From NCBI GenBank assembly GCA_029781465.1, contig JAKOWQ010000223.1, forward strand, positions 1 through 29,431: a DNA stretch of 29,431 nt. The letters are read 5' to 3'. The stretch comes from Pseudomonadota bacterium. Its GTDB lineage: Bacteria; Pseudomonadota; Alphaproteobacteria; Sphingomonadales; Sphingomonadaceae. Below, piece by piece: positions 8,109-14,279 of this stretch (position 1 is its first letter; each line of letters starts with the position of its first letter). The notes under the pieces are model-generated. The model was not told the DNA's origin. It worked only from the letters and a program-made list of their open reading frames with translations, and searched no databases. The position numbers and the translations under genes are program-made.

Positions 8109-8912
8109 ATGAGTCAATTGATGCAAGGCAAGCGCGGGCTGATCATGGGTCTCGCCAATGACAAGTCGCTGGCCTGGGGGATTGCCCAAAGGCTGCGTGA
8201 GGCGGGGGCCGAGCTTGCCTTTTCCTATCAGGGGGAAGCTCTGGAGAAGCGGGTTAGACCGCTCGCGGCGAGCCTGGGAAGCGATTTCCTGATCGATTGC
8301 GACGTGAGCGATATGGCGGCGCTCGACACCGCCTTTTCCCTCCTGGCTGAGCGATGGCCGTCGATCGATTTCGTGGTCCACGCGATCGGCTTTTCCGACA
8401 AGAGTGAACTGCGCGGCCGCTATTACGATACCAGTCTCGACAATTTCCTGATGACGATGAATATTTCGGCCTATTCCCTGGTCGCCGTGACCAAGCGGGC
8501 GATGGCCTTGATGCCCGATGGGGGCTCCATTCTGACCCTGTCCTACTACGGTGCCGAAAAGGTTGTCCCGCACTATAACGTTATGGGCGTGGCCAAGGCG
8601 GCTCTGGAAACCAGCGTCAAGTATCTGGCCAACGATCTTGGCCCGTCGAATATCCGGGTCAATGCCATTTCGGCGGGGCCGATCCGCACCCTGGCGGCGA
8701 GCGGAATTGGCGATTTCCGCTATATTCTCAAGTGGAACGAATTGAATTCGCCGCTTCGTCGCAACGTGACAATCGAGGATGTCGGCGGCTCGGCCCTCTA
8801 TTTCCTTTCATCCCTGAGTTCGGGTGTCACGGGTGAAGTGCACCATGTCGATGCGGGTTATCACCTGATCGGGATGAAGCAGGAGGACGCACCCGATATT
8901 GCACTGAGCTAG
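8109..8912 (+). CDS. fabI: Enoyl-[acyl-carrier-protein] reductase (NADH)
   Basis: A 267-residue short-chain dehydrogenase that performs the last reduction in each round of type II fatty-acid synthesis. The nucleotide-binding loop GLANDKSLAWGIAQ near residues 15-28 is the FabI variant of the glycine motif. The active-site residues sit at the same positions as in the E. coli enzyme: Tyr146, Tyr156 and Lys163 (YNVMGVAK). NDLGPSNIRVNAISAGPIRT is diagnostic for the family. It is preceded by an 18-bp gap after the YihY gene. Its stop codon lies inside a nested inverted repeat (see 8889-8935). FabI is the target of triclosan and isoniazid-type inhibitors in other bacteria; nothing here indicates resistance. 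Confidence 0.97.
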   Translation: MSQLMQGKRGLIMGLANDKSLAWGIAQRLREAGAELAFSYQGEALEKRVRPLAASLGSDFLIDCDVSDMAALDTAFSLLAERWPSIDFVVHAIGFSDKSELRGRYYDTSLDNFLMTMNISAYSLVAVTKRAMALMPDGGSILTLSYYGAEKVVPHYNVMGVAKAALETSVKYLANDLGPSNIRVNAISAGPIRTLAASGIGDFRYILKWNELNSPLRRNVTIEDVGGSALYFLSSLSSGVTGEVHHVDAGYHLIGMKQEDAPDIALS

Positions 8913-8935
8913 CTCAGTCCTGGCATATCGGGTGC
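8889..8935. terminator. Nested inverted repeat at the fabI stop, possible terminator
   Basis: An 11-bp perfect inverted repeat (GCACCCGATAT at 8889-8899, ATATCGGGTGC at 8925-8935) encloses a perfect 16-bp palindrome, ACTGAGCTAGCTCAGT at 8903-8918. The fabI TAG (8910-8912) sits in the palindrome centre. The element lies between the convergent fabI and the minus-strand gene ending at 8943. No T-tract follows on either strand, so intrinsic termination is not certain. Confidence 0.5.
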
Positions 8936-8942
8936 TTCGGGA

Positions 8943-9302
8943 TCACTTGGCGGGCGGATAGAGCATCGGCCCGCAGCCCATCCGGGCCCAGGAATTTTCG
9001 ACCTCTGTCAGCGCGTTGACGTAGCCCTGAAGCTGCTGGACGATCGCTTGCCGGTTGGCCTGGTCGGTTTGCTGCTGCATCGCGTTACGGCGCTCTGCGA
9101 TTACGCCGTTGAGGGCGATGATATCGCGCTCACGGATGCGGCAGACCTGCGGAATGGTCGTGATCTGCTGCTGGACCTGGCCGGCAGGGCGCTGCGCGTT
9201 CTGAGTCGCCGCTGGGCGTTGTGCGTTCTGATTCTGGGCTTGTGCGGCGGCCGGGGCGACGATTGCAATGGCAACAAGCAGGGTCGCGATCGTTTTGGTC
9301 AT
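8943..9302 (-). CDS. Small exported protein of unknown function
   Basis: A 119-residue protein with a clear signal peptide (MTKTIATLLVAIAIVAPAAA, cleavage near AAA-QAQ). The mature N-terminus is rich in Gln/Asn and repeats the unit NAQRPA twice. The C-terminal half looks helical and amphipathic, with two cysteines at about positions 54 and 110 that could form a disulfide in the periplasm, ending in CGPMLYPPAK. I recognise no domain. It is the last of four minus-strand genes for exported proteins; 81 bp separate it from the next one upstream. The function is unknown. Confidence 0.7.
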   Translation of the reverse strand: MTKTIATLLVAIAIVAPAAAQAQNQNAQRPAATQNAQRPAGQVQQQITTIPQVCRIRERDIIALNGVIAERRNAMQQQTDQANRQAIVQQLQGYVNALTEVENSWARMGCGPMLYPPAK

Positions 9303-9383
9303 GGAATGGGGTACCTTCGTGATGGCGGACTTCGTTTATCGCATTGCGCGATCGTTGGTGGCCCGGATTTGTGGGACAATCGA

Positions 9384-9785
9384 TTATTGGGGTGCAAGAC
9401 CGAAGTCCATGCGCGCCTTGTTGATAAACTGGCGGCACTCCTGGGTCATGCGGATAATGTATACCGCTGATGGAGCTAGCGCTTCATAACGATCGTCCTT
9501 GTAGGTGTCGCTGATACGGTCGGCGAGCTGGGCAGCGGTGATCTTGTTGGCGATAAGGCAGGTGATCCGGCCTTGCTTGCCGAGTGCCTCGGCAAGACTG
9601 TCATCGGCGAAAACATAGTTGAGGCTGTCGTTGATCGCCTGGGCATAGCCGATCTTGGCCTCGCCGGAGAGGCTCTGCCAGTTCGCCCGATTGTTCACGT
9701 AGCCGGCGGAATGGGCTGGCTGGACAAGCAGGCACGCGGCCAATGCGGACATGGCCAGACGACTGCGAAGTGTGATGCGCTTCAT
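9384..9785 (-). CDS. Small exported two-cysteine protein, faintly Rap1a/Tai-like
   Basis: A 133-residue protein with a signal peptide (residues 1 to about 26, ending PAHS-AGY). The mature part has a helix starting GYAQAINDSLNYVF and a pair of cysteines about 41 residues apart (near 76 and 117) flanking the segment KITAAQLADRISDTY. That arrangement, Cys, then a short turn, an xITxxQL helix and a final Cys after a second helix, is similar to what I recall of Rap1a/Tai-type immunity proteins. The resemblance is by eye only and may be chance. No toxin or type VI gene is nearby. It lies downstream of the autotransporter terminator and has its own 260-bp upstream gap. Confidence 0.65.
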   Translation of the reverse strand: MKRITLRSRLAMSALAACLLVQPAHSAGYVNNRANWQSLSGEAKIGYAQAINDSLNYVFADDSLAEALGKQGRITCLIANKITAAQLADRISDTYKDDRYEALAPSAVYIIRMTQECRQFINKARMDFGLAPQ

Positions 9786-9864
9786 TGGTTATCGGGTTCC
9801 TGTCTTCATTTCTCGCGATGCGCGGACCACGACATCGATTGGATCGGCCTATCTGCTGCGCGTG

Positions 9865-9880
9865 CTGAACCGAAGCTGAG
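9865..9880 (-). promoter_or_regulatory. Candidate tandem regulator site upstream of the small two-cysteine gene
   Basis: On the plus strand, CTGAA (9865-9869) and CTGAG (9876-9880) are spaced 11 bp start to start. Read on the coding strand this is CTCAG-N6-TTCAG, about 80 bp upstream of the ATG at 9785. A similar pair stands upstream of the exported-protein gene at 13197. The weak -10-like sequence downstream makes the promoter assignment tentative. Confidence 0.35.
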
Positions 9881-9992
9881 CGCAAAACAGGGTTTCATCC
9901 CGGACCAGGCGCGTCAAGTCTGTCGATAGGGTTTGCCTTATCCCGGCGCCTGTACCGCGTTCGACGGGTGCTCCCTTCGCAGCGCAAAAAGA

Positions 9993-10026
9993 AATCGGGC
10001 CGCATTGCTGCGGCCCGATTCTTTTT
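9993..10026 (-). terminator. Rho-independent terminator of the autotransporter gene
   Basis: A 12-bp perfect stem, AATCGGGCCGCA (9993-10004) with TGCGGCCCGATT (10009-10020), and a 4-nt loop. On the minus strand the stem is followed by TTTCTTTTT, a strong U-tract. It starts 20 bp after the autotransporter stop at 10046. The plus strand also has a T-run (10022-10026), so it could act in both directions. Confidence 0.9.
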
Positions 10027-10045
10027 GGTTCGATCGAGTTCTGGA

Positions 10046-12370
10046 TCAGAACTTGATGCTGGCGCCCACGCCGCCGCCGACCGCGTCTTCCGAGAAGCCG
10101 AGGTTGGCACCGATGCCGAAGCCGCTTTCGGTGACGAACTGCGCCTTGATCGCGCCGCCCCACTGGCCTTCGAACACGCCGACGCCAGCCGAGATACCGC
10201 CTTCGCCGTCATCGAGGTTGAGCGGAGCCGCGTTCATCGCGAAGCCCATCGCAACACCCTGATAGGCCTTGTCGGCGCGATGGTTGAGCAGGCTGTAGTG
10301 AGCAGCCTCACGCGCATCGAGCGTGGCAAGGGCGGTGTTGGTGGCGAACAGCTGCTGCCCGGTAACCGCTTCGGTCGAAGACGAGGACAGCGTGGCATTG
10401 GCAAGACCGGAGATCTTGTTGGTGCTGCTGTTGATCACGACCGTGCCGACCCCGACATTGCCGGTGACGGTGAGCGCATCGTTCACGTAGACCGCGCCGC
10501 CGTTGGCAGTGCCGCCGTTGAAGATGGCGCCGCGCACGTCGGTGGTACCCATCACGGTCAGATTGGTGCCGACAGTGGCGGTACCCGAGGTGACGAGGTT
10601 GGTGGTGCTGACACCGCCGTTGGCAGTGAGAGCGCCGGTCAGCGTGGTGGTGCCGGTAACCGCGAGGTTGCCGCCCACCGAGGCGTTATTGGTGACGGCG
10701 AGAGCACCGGTGGTGGTGGTTCCGCTGACGCCGAGGTTGCCGGTCACCGAGCTGTTGCCGGTGATGTTGGCGCCGCCGCTGGTGACGGTAAGGCCGTTGG
10801 CAATGGTCGCACCGTTGTTAGCGGTGAGCAGGCCATTGACCGTCGCGCCGCCATTGAGGGTGGAACCACCGTTGACGGTGAGGCCATTGTTCACCGTCGC
10901 GCCACCGTTAGCGGTGAGGGCGCCGGTCAGAGTGGTGGTGCCGGTTACCGCAAGGTTGCCGCCAACAGTTGCGTTGTTGGTTACCGCCAGCGACCCGGTG
11001 TTGGTCGCACCGGAGTTGTTGATGGTGGTCGAGTTCACCGTACCGATCGTGGCCGTGGTGGCATTCAGCGTGTTGGTGGTGACGTCACCATTGGTCGAGA
11101 AGCCATAGGCCGTGTGGTTGGCGTAGTTGCCCGCGTTGTTGGAAGCATAGATACCAGAATAGTCCTGGGTGGTGTAGCTGGAATTGGTACCGTCGCTCCA
11201 ATAGATCTGATTGTACCAGGCAGCAGCATCGTTGTAGTAGTAATTGGTGCCGTCATTCCACCAGATATTCTGCGAGCTCGAGCTGTTCTGGTTGAAGTAG
11301 GCGCCCGACTGCGAGGTGAAGGTGGCAGCCTGCACATTGCCCGTGAAGTTGCCGCTGGTGGCGTTGATGGTGGTGGTGTTGATCCCGCCGTTGGCATTGA
11401 GCACACCGGTCAGCGTGGTGGTGCCGGTGACGCTCAGATTGCCGCCGACGCCAACATTGCCCGAGAAGTTGCCGTCAACCGCGCTGACGTTGCCGAGGAA
11501 GTAACCGTTGCCGTTGCTGTCAACGTCGAAGATCAAACCGTTGCCGGTGTCAACGACGTGGAACCCGGCATTGTCGAACGTGCCAGTGGTCGAGCTGGTG
11601 CCGCCATGGATCACGACGCTGTTGTCGTTAACCTGCACGTAGCTCGGGCCGTTGCCCTGCAGCAGCAGCGAACCGTTGCTGTTCTGGACAACCGGGGTGT
11701 CAACCACGCCGGTGGTGGTCAGGCCGTTCTGATCGAGGGTGGTGCCCGAAACCGGGGTGGTGTTGAAGTTGACGTCGAAATAGTTGTTCACGCCAGCGTT
11801 GGGGTTGGGGATCTGGTAGGTCGCAGTACCGGTGTAGGTCGCGAAGGTGATCCCGGTCGAATCGATCGACGACACGGTCTGGGTCAGGTTCACCGAGTTG
11901 CCAACCGCCGCGGGGCTGTCGGTCGTGATGTTGGTGTTGGTGATCGCCGTGCCGGTCGAGTTGCTGCCGTACACGTTGATGTAGTTCGCGGTGCCGCCGG
12001 TGTTGTTATAGGTCGACGGATAGGTGACGGTGTTGGCCGGAACCACCAGGTCAACATGGGTGACGGTGGTTTCGGTCGAATCGTAGTTGCCCCACGCGTT
12101 GCCGTTGACGGTTACGCCGCCGGCGACATCGGTGTTCCACCAATCCGAAAAGGTTTCGGTGCCGGTCTGGACGTTGGTCGAATCATAGCTGACGCCCGGG
12201 ACAACGTTGTTGTTGGTGATCGTCGGCGTCGAGCCGTCCGAAATGAACCCGCTCTCGAAATAGGCGCCGCCGTTAGGCTGGGCGGAGACAACGGTTTGCG
12301 CAAGGGCCGGAGTCGCGGCGAGCGCGATCGCCGTGCCGGCGAGCAGTGTCAGCTTGTGCTTGGTAGTCAT
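10046..12370 (-). CDS. YadA-type trimeric autotransporter with Lys/Arg-depleted passenger
   Basis: A 774-residue surface protein. The signal peptide ends ATPALA-QTV. The passenger is rich in Asn, Thr, Gly, Ser and Val and includes degenerate beta-solenoid-like repeats such as GGNLAVTGTTTLTGAL (three close copies) and TVNGGSTLNGGATVNG. Residues 347-425 form a segment with 11 Tyr and 4 Trp. The C-terminal part is the family's neck (KISGLANATLSSSSTEAVTG, then QQLFATN), a short coiled stretch, and a YadA anchor of four strands from about residue 695, ending in Phe. Three copies of the anchor form one outer-membrane pore through which the passengers exit. Oddly, residues 7-612 contain no Lys or Arg; Arg613 is the only basic Lys/Arg residue before Lys652. 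No Cys occurs. The ATG is preceded by GAGGGG. A role in adhesion or biofilm is inferred from the family. Confidence 0.88.
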   Translation of the reverse strand: MTTKHKLTLLAGTAIALAATPALAQTVVSAQPNGGAYFESGFISDGSTPTITNNNVVPGVSYDSTNVQTGTETFSDWWNTDVAGGVTVNGNAWGNYDSTETTVTHVDLVVPANTVTYPSTYNNTGGTANYINVYGSNSTGTAITNTNITTDSPAAVGNSVNLTQTVSSIDSTGITFATYTGTATYQIPNPNAGVNNYFDVNFNTTPVSGTTLDQNGLTTTGVVDTPVVQNSNGSLLLQGNGPSYVQVNDNSVVIHGGTSSTTGTFDNAGFHVVDTGNGLIFDVDSNGNGYFLGNVSAVDGNFSGNVGVGGNLSVTGTTTLTGVLNANGGINTTTINATSGNFTGNVQAATFTSQSGAYFNQNSSSSQNIWWNDGTNYYYNDAAAWYNQIYWSDGTNSSYTTQDYSGIYASNNAGNYANHTAYGFSTNGDVTTNTLNATTATIGTVNSTTINNSGATNTGSLAVTNNATVGGNLAVTGTTTLTGALTANGGATVNNGLTVNGGSTLNGGATVNGLLTANNGATIANGLTVTSGGANITGNSSVTGNLGVSGTTTTGALAVTNNASVGGNLAVTGTTTLTGALTANGGVSTTNLVTSGTATVGTNLTVMGTTDVRGAIFNGGTANGGAVYVNDALTVTGNVGVGTVVINSSTNKISGLANATLSSSSTEAVTGQQLFATNTALATLDAREAAHYSLLNHRADKAYQGVAMGFAMNAAPLNLDDGEGGISAGVGVFEGQWGGAIKAQFVTESGFGIGANLGFSEDAVGGGVGASIKF
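10614..10675 (-). repeat. 62-bp coding repeat, copy 3
   Basis: One of three related 62-bp blocks inside the autotransporter gene, encoding a GGNLAVTGTTTLTGAL unit. By hand it matches the block at 10902-10963 at about 55 of 62 positions. Confidence 0.85.
10902..10963 (-). repeat. 62-bp coding repeat, copy 2
   Basis: Second related block, encoding the same GGNLAVTGTTTLTGAL unit. Most differences from copy 3 are silent, which suggests selection on the protein after duplication. Confidence 0.85.
11385..11446 (-). repeat. 62-bp coding repeat, copy 1 (most diverged)
   Basis: Third related block, encoding GGNLSVTGTTTLTGVL. By hand it matches copy 3 at about 52 of 62 positions. Confidence 0.75.
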
Positions 12371-12609
12371 AGGTACCCCTCATCAACAAAGTGGTTTGAA
12401 CTCAAAGGTGGCGAATGCGCGCCCGTTGTTTAACATCCGGTTTCCGCATTGGTGCCACTGCATACACGTTCAGGCGGCAAAGAAAAGAGCAAATCCGCCA
12501 GATGCGCAAGGGAGTTGCGCTACTTGGCCATGGTTGCAATCGTGCCACAGTGAAGGGTGCAGTCCCGGCTTCGCCCTGGGCGGCGCGCCAACCGATCCCC
12601 TGGCGCCAA

Positions 12610-13197
12610 TCAGTTCTTGGGCGGCGCGGCGTTGAGCTCAGCCGGCACCGCTGCATCGGCTTCGGCCTTTTGCTGCTCTTCCTCAAGCGCGAGCTGGCGG
12701 GCTTCATGTTCCTTTTCGGCCTGCTCGACCCGGGCCTGGGTGGCCGCGGCATCGGCATCGATGGTCGAGAGCCGCTTTTCGCGTTCGGCGGCAATCAGTT
12801 CACCGAATTTGACGTCCGAGGAATTCTTCTTTTCCGCATAGGCAGCATTGATCAGCTGCGCCGAACAACCGGTCCAGCCGCCCGCGCCTGTGGGCGAGCA
12901 CGAATTGGTACCGCTGGCGCCAACCGTCTGATAGGCCAGCACCTTGTTGTTCCAGGCTTCGTTCGCGGGTGAGGAGCTTTCGCGCAGCTCCTTGGGAATG
13001 CGATAGCGCTCTGCCTCAACCTTGATCGCGCAGACGTTGATCACGTCGTCGGTCGATTCGGGGCATTTGTCATCGCCGAAGATAATCAGCATGTTGACCT
13101 TGGGCTCGGGCGCGGCGGGCGCGTCCTGCGCCGCCGCTGGACTGGCAAGAGCAAGGGTGGCGGCAAGCGCGGCGAAGGCAAGGCAGCTGTTACGCAT
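12610..13197 (-). CDS. Exported cysteine-containing protein with helical C-terminus, unknown function
   Basis: A 195-residue protein. I chose the ATG at 13197, which is preceded by GGAG at good spacing; an in-frame ATG four codons earlier is less likely. The signal peptide (about residues 1-24) ends SPAAA-QDA. The mature part contains FGDDKCPESTDDVINVCAI and ERYRIPKELRE, then two more cysteines (TNSCSPT, WTGCSAQ), so two disulfides are possible. The last 70 residues are a charged, probably coiled-coil helix (AEREKRLSTIDADAAATQAR and similar) with an Ala/Pro tail. I recall sphingomonad hypothetical proteins with the same CP...C...ERYRIP pattern, but no function. It lies upstream of the autotransporter gene across 239 bp, in which I see no clear promoter or terminator. 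Confidence 0.75.
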   Translation of the reverse strand: MRNSCLAFAALAATLALASPAAAQDAPAAPEPKVNMLIIFGDDKCPESTDDVINVCAIKVEAERYRIPKELRESSSPANEAWNNKVLAYQTVGASGTNSCSPTGAGGWTGCSAQLINAAYAEKKNSSDVKFGELIAAEREKRLSTIDADAAATQARVEQAEKEHEARQLALEEEQQKAEADAAVPAELNAAPPKN

Positions 13198-13220
13198 CGA
13201 AAACTCCAAGGTTCGGCACC

Positions 13221-13255
13221 AGTATAGGCCGCTCGGCGCCTGAATGACAGCTGAA
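13221..13255 (-). promoter_or_regulatory. Promoter with tandem TTCAG operator
   Basis: On the minus strand a good -10 (TATACT, 13226-13221) lies 24 bp upstream of the ATG at 13197. TTCAG occurs twice, at 13255-13251 and 13244-13240, exactly 11 bp apart start to start, and covers the -35 area. Direct repeats one helical turn apart are typical of OmpR-type response-regulator sites. The -35 match (CTGTCA) is moderate, as expected for an activated promoter. Confidence 0.5.
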
Positions 13256-13278
13256 GTATGGTTCCGCCTTGGCGCGGA

Positions 13279-13794
13279 TCAAATTCGCTCCGCCAGGCGG
13301 ATGGCCAGACGGCAACCCAGCCGGATCGCCCCGGCGAGTACGGGATAGGCCGGAGCCTGCTCCGCGCCGTGCGCCAGTGCAGTGTCCCGGTGATCGCGCT
13401 CATCCTCGCGGAATTCGCGAATCGTCGCGGCGAGTTCGGGATCGTCGTTGCCCAGTTCATCGAGCTGGGCGGAATAGTGACGGTCGATCTCCTCCTCTAC
13501 CGCGGCGGTACAGGCCATCGCCGCTTTCGGACCGATCAGCGCGGTGGCCGCGCCAAGGGCGAATCCGGCAACGTGCCACAAGGGTTGCAGCGCGGTTGGG
13601 CGCACGCCGCGCGCGGAAACCATGGCATCGAACCGGGCAAGATGGTTCGCTTCCTGATCGGCCATGTGGCGAATCTCGCCCGAAAGTTCGGACCGATTTC
13701 CCATCACCGCCAATTGCCCGGCATAGATCCGGGTCGCGCCGTACTCACCGGCCTGATCGACCCGCAGCATGCGCCGGGTGCGCTCCTCGCTCAT
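13279..13794 (-). CDS. coq7: Demethoxyubiquinone hydroxylase (COQ7 family)
   Basis: A 171-residue di-iron monooxygenase that carries out a ring hydroxylation in ubiquinone synthesis. The iron-ligand motifs are visible in order: GEYGA (Glu17), EANHL, EEEIDRHY and EDERDHRD. The two halves of the protein repeat the ferritin-like helix pair. The length equals other alphaproteobacterial COQ7 proteins. The start overlaps the dsbB stop as ATGA (13791-13794), so it is probably translated by coupling as the last gene of the long minus-strand run. Confidence 0.95.
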   Translation of the reverse strand: MSEERTRRMLRVDQAGEYGATRIYAGQLAVMGNRSELSGEIRHMADQEANHLARFDAMVSARGVRPTALQPLWHVAGFALGAATALIGPKAAMACTAAVEEEIDRHYSAQLDELGNDDPELAATIREFREDERDHRDTALAHGAEQAPAYPVLAGAIRLGCRLAIRLAERI

Positions 13795-14279
13795 CCCTCA
13801 GCCCTTCCGCCTTTGGCAAGCAGCCGAAATATCGCCAGCCCCGCCACGGACGAAATGAAGAAATTGTATCCCGCCAGGCTGATCCCGAACAATTGCCACT
13901 GCACCTGATCGCAGCGCACAAGCGGAGCGTCGAGAATGGCATCGAGAGCACTGCCTCCCGCGCCGGTCGCGGCAGGCGCGGTGCAGGCAGTCAACCCCTG
14001 CCACCAGTGGTATTCGACCCCGGCATGGTAGGCGCCGATCAGCCCGGAAGCGACGATGCCCATTGCGGCCAGTGCGACAAGGATCCGCGACTGCGCAGGC
14101 ACCGCATAGGCCAGGGCGGCAAGCCCCAGCGCGGCGAAATGGGGATAGCGCTGCCACCAGCACATCTCGCACGGGTAGAGTCCGAAAGCGTATTGGCCGA
14201 AATAGGCCCCACCTAGCAGCGCAGCGGGCACCGCCAGCGCAAGCAGACGGGCATAGCCGAGGTTGGTGGTGGGGATCAC
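13791..14279 (-). CDS. dsbB: Disulfide bond formation protein B
   Basis: A 162-residue inner-membrane protein with four membrane helices. It reoxidises a periplasmic DsbA and passes electrons to ubiquinone. The first redox pair is CEMC at residues 37-40, followed by WWQRYP, the family signature. The second pair is Cys99 and Cys123. The start overlaps the ctpA stop by four bases and its stop overlaps coq7 by four bases. Coupling a quinone-using enzyme to a ubiquinone-synthesis gene makes functional sense. No dsbA is in this window. Confidence 0.95.
   Translation of the reverse strand: MIPTTNLGYARLLALAVPAALLGGAYFGQYAFGLYPCEMCWWQRYPHFAALGLAALAYAVPAQSRILVALAAMGIVASGLIGAYHAGVEYHWWQGLTACTAPAATGAGGSALDAILDAPLVRCDQVQWQLFGISLAGYNFFISSVAGLAIFRLLAKGGRAEG

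Noticed and set aside
8889..8935. Reading the nested repeat as an attachment site or transposon end
   Set aside because: No integrase, transposase or target duplication is near, and the left arm is part of fabI coding sequence.
9786..9985. Search for a tRNA, small RNA or riboswitch in one of the longer gaps
   Set aside because: No cloverleaf or known riboswitch core is visible; only the terminator and the tandem motif can be supported.
10601..11460. Interpreting the regular repeats as a CRISPR or satellite array
   Set aside because: The units are in frame, encode a solenoid motif, are unevenly spaced and have no spacer structure.
9968..12433. An 821-codon open frame on the plus strand opposite the autotransporter
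   Set aside because: It is antisense to a clear YadA-type gene. The frame is open because of high GC and the biased, repetitive codons of the real gene; it has no recognisable domain and an implausible Val/Gly/Ala-rich composition.
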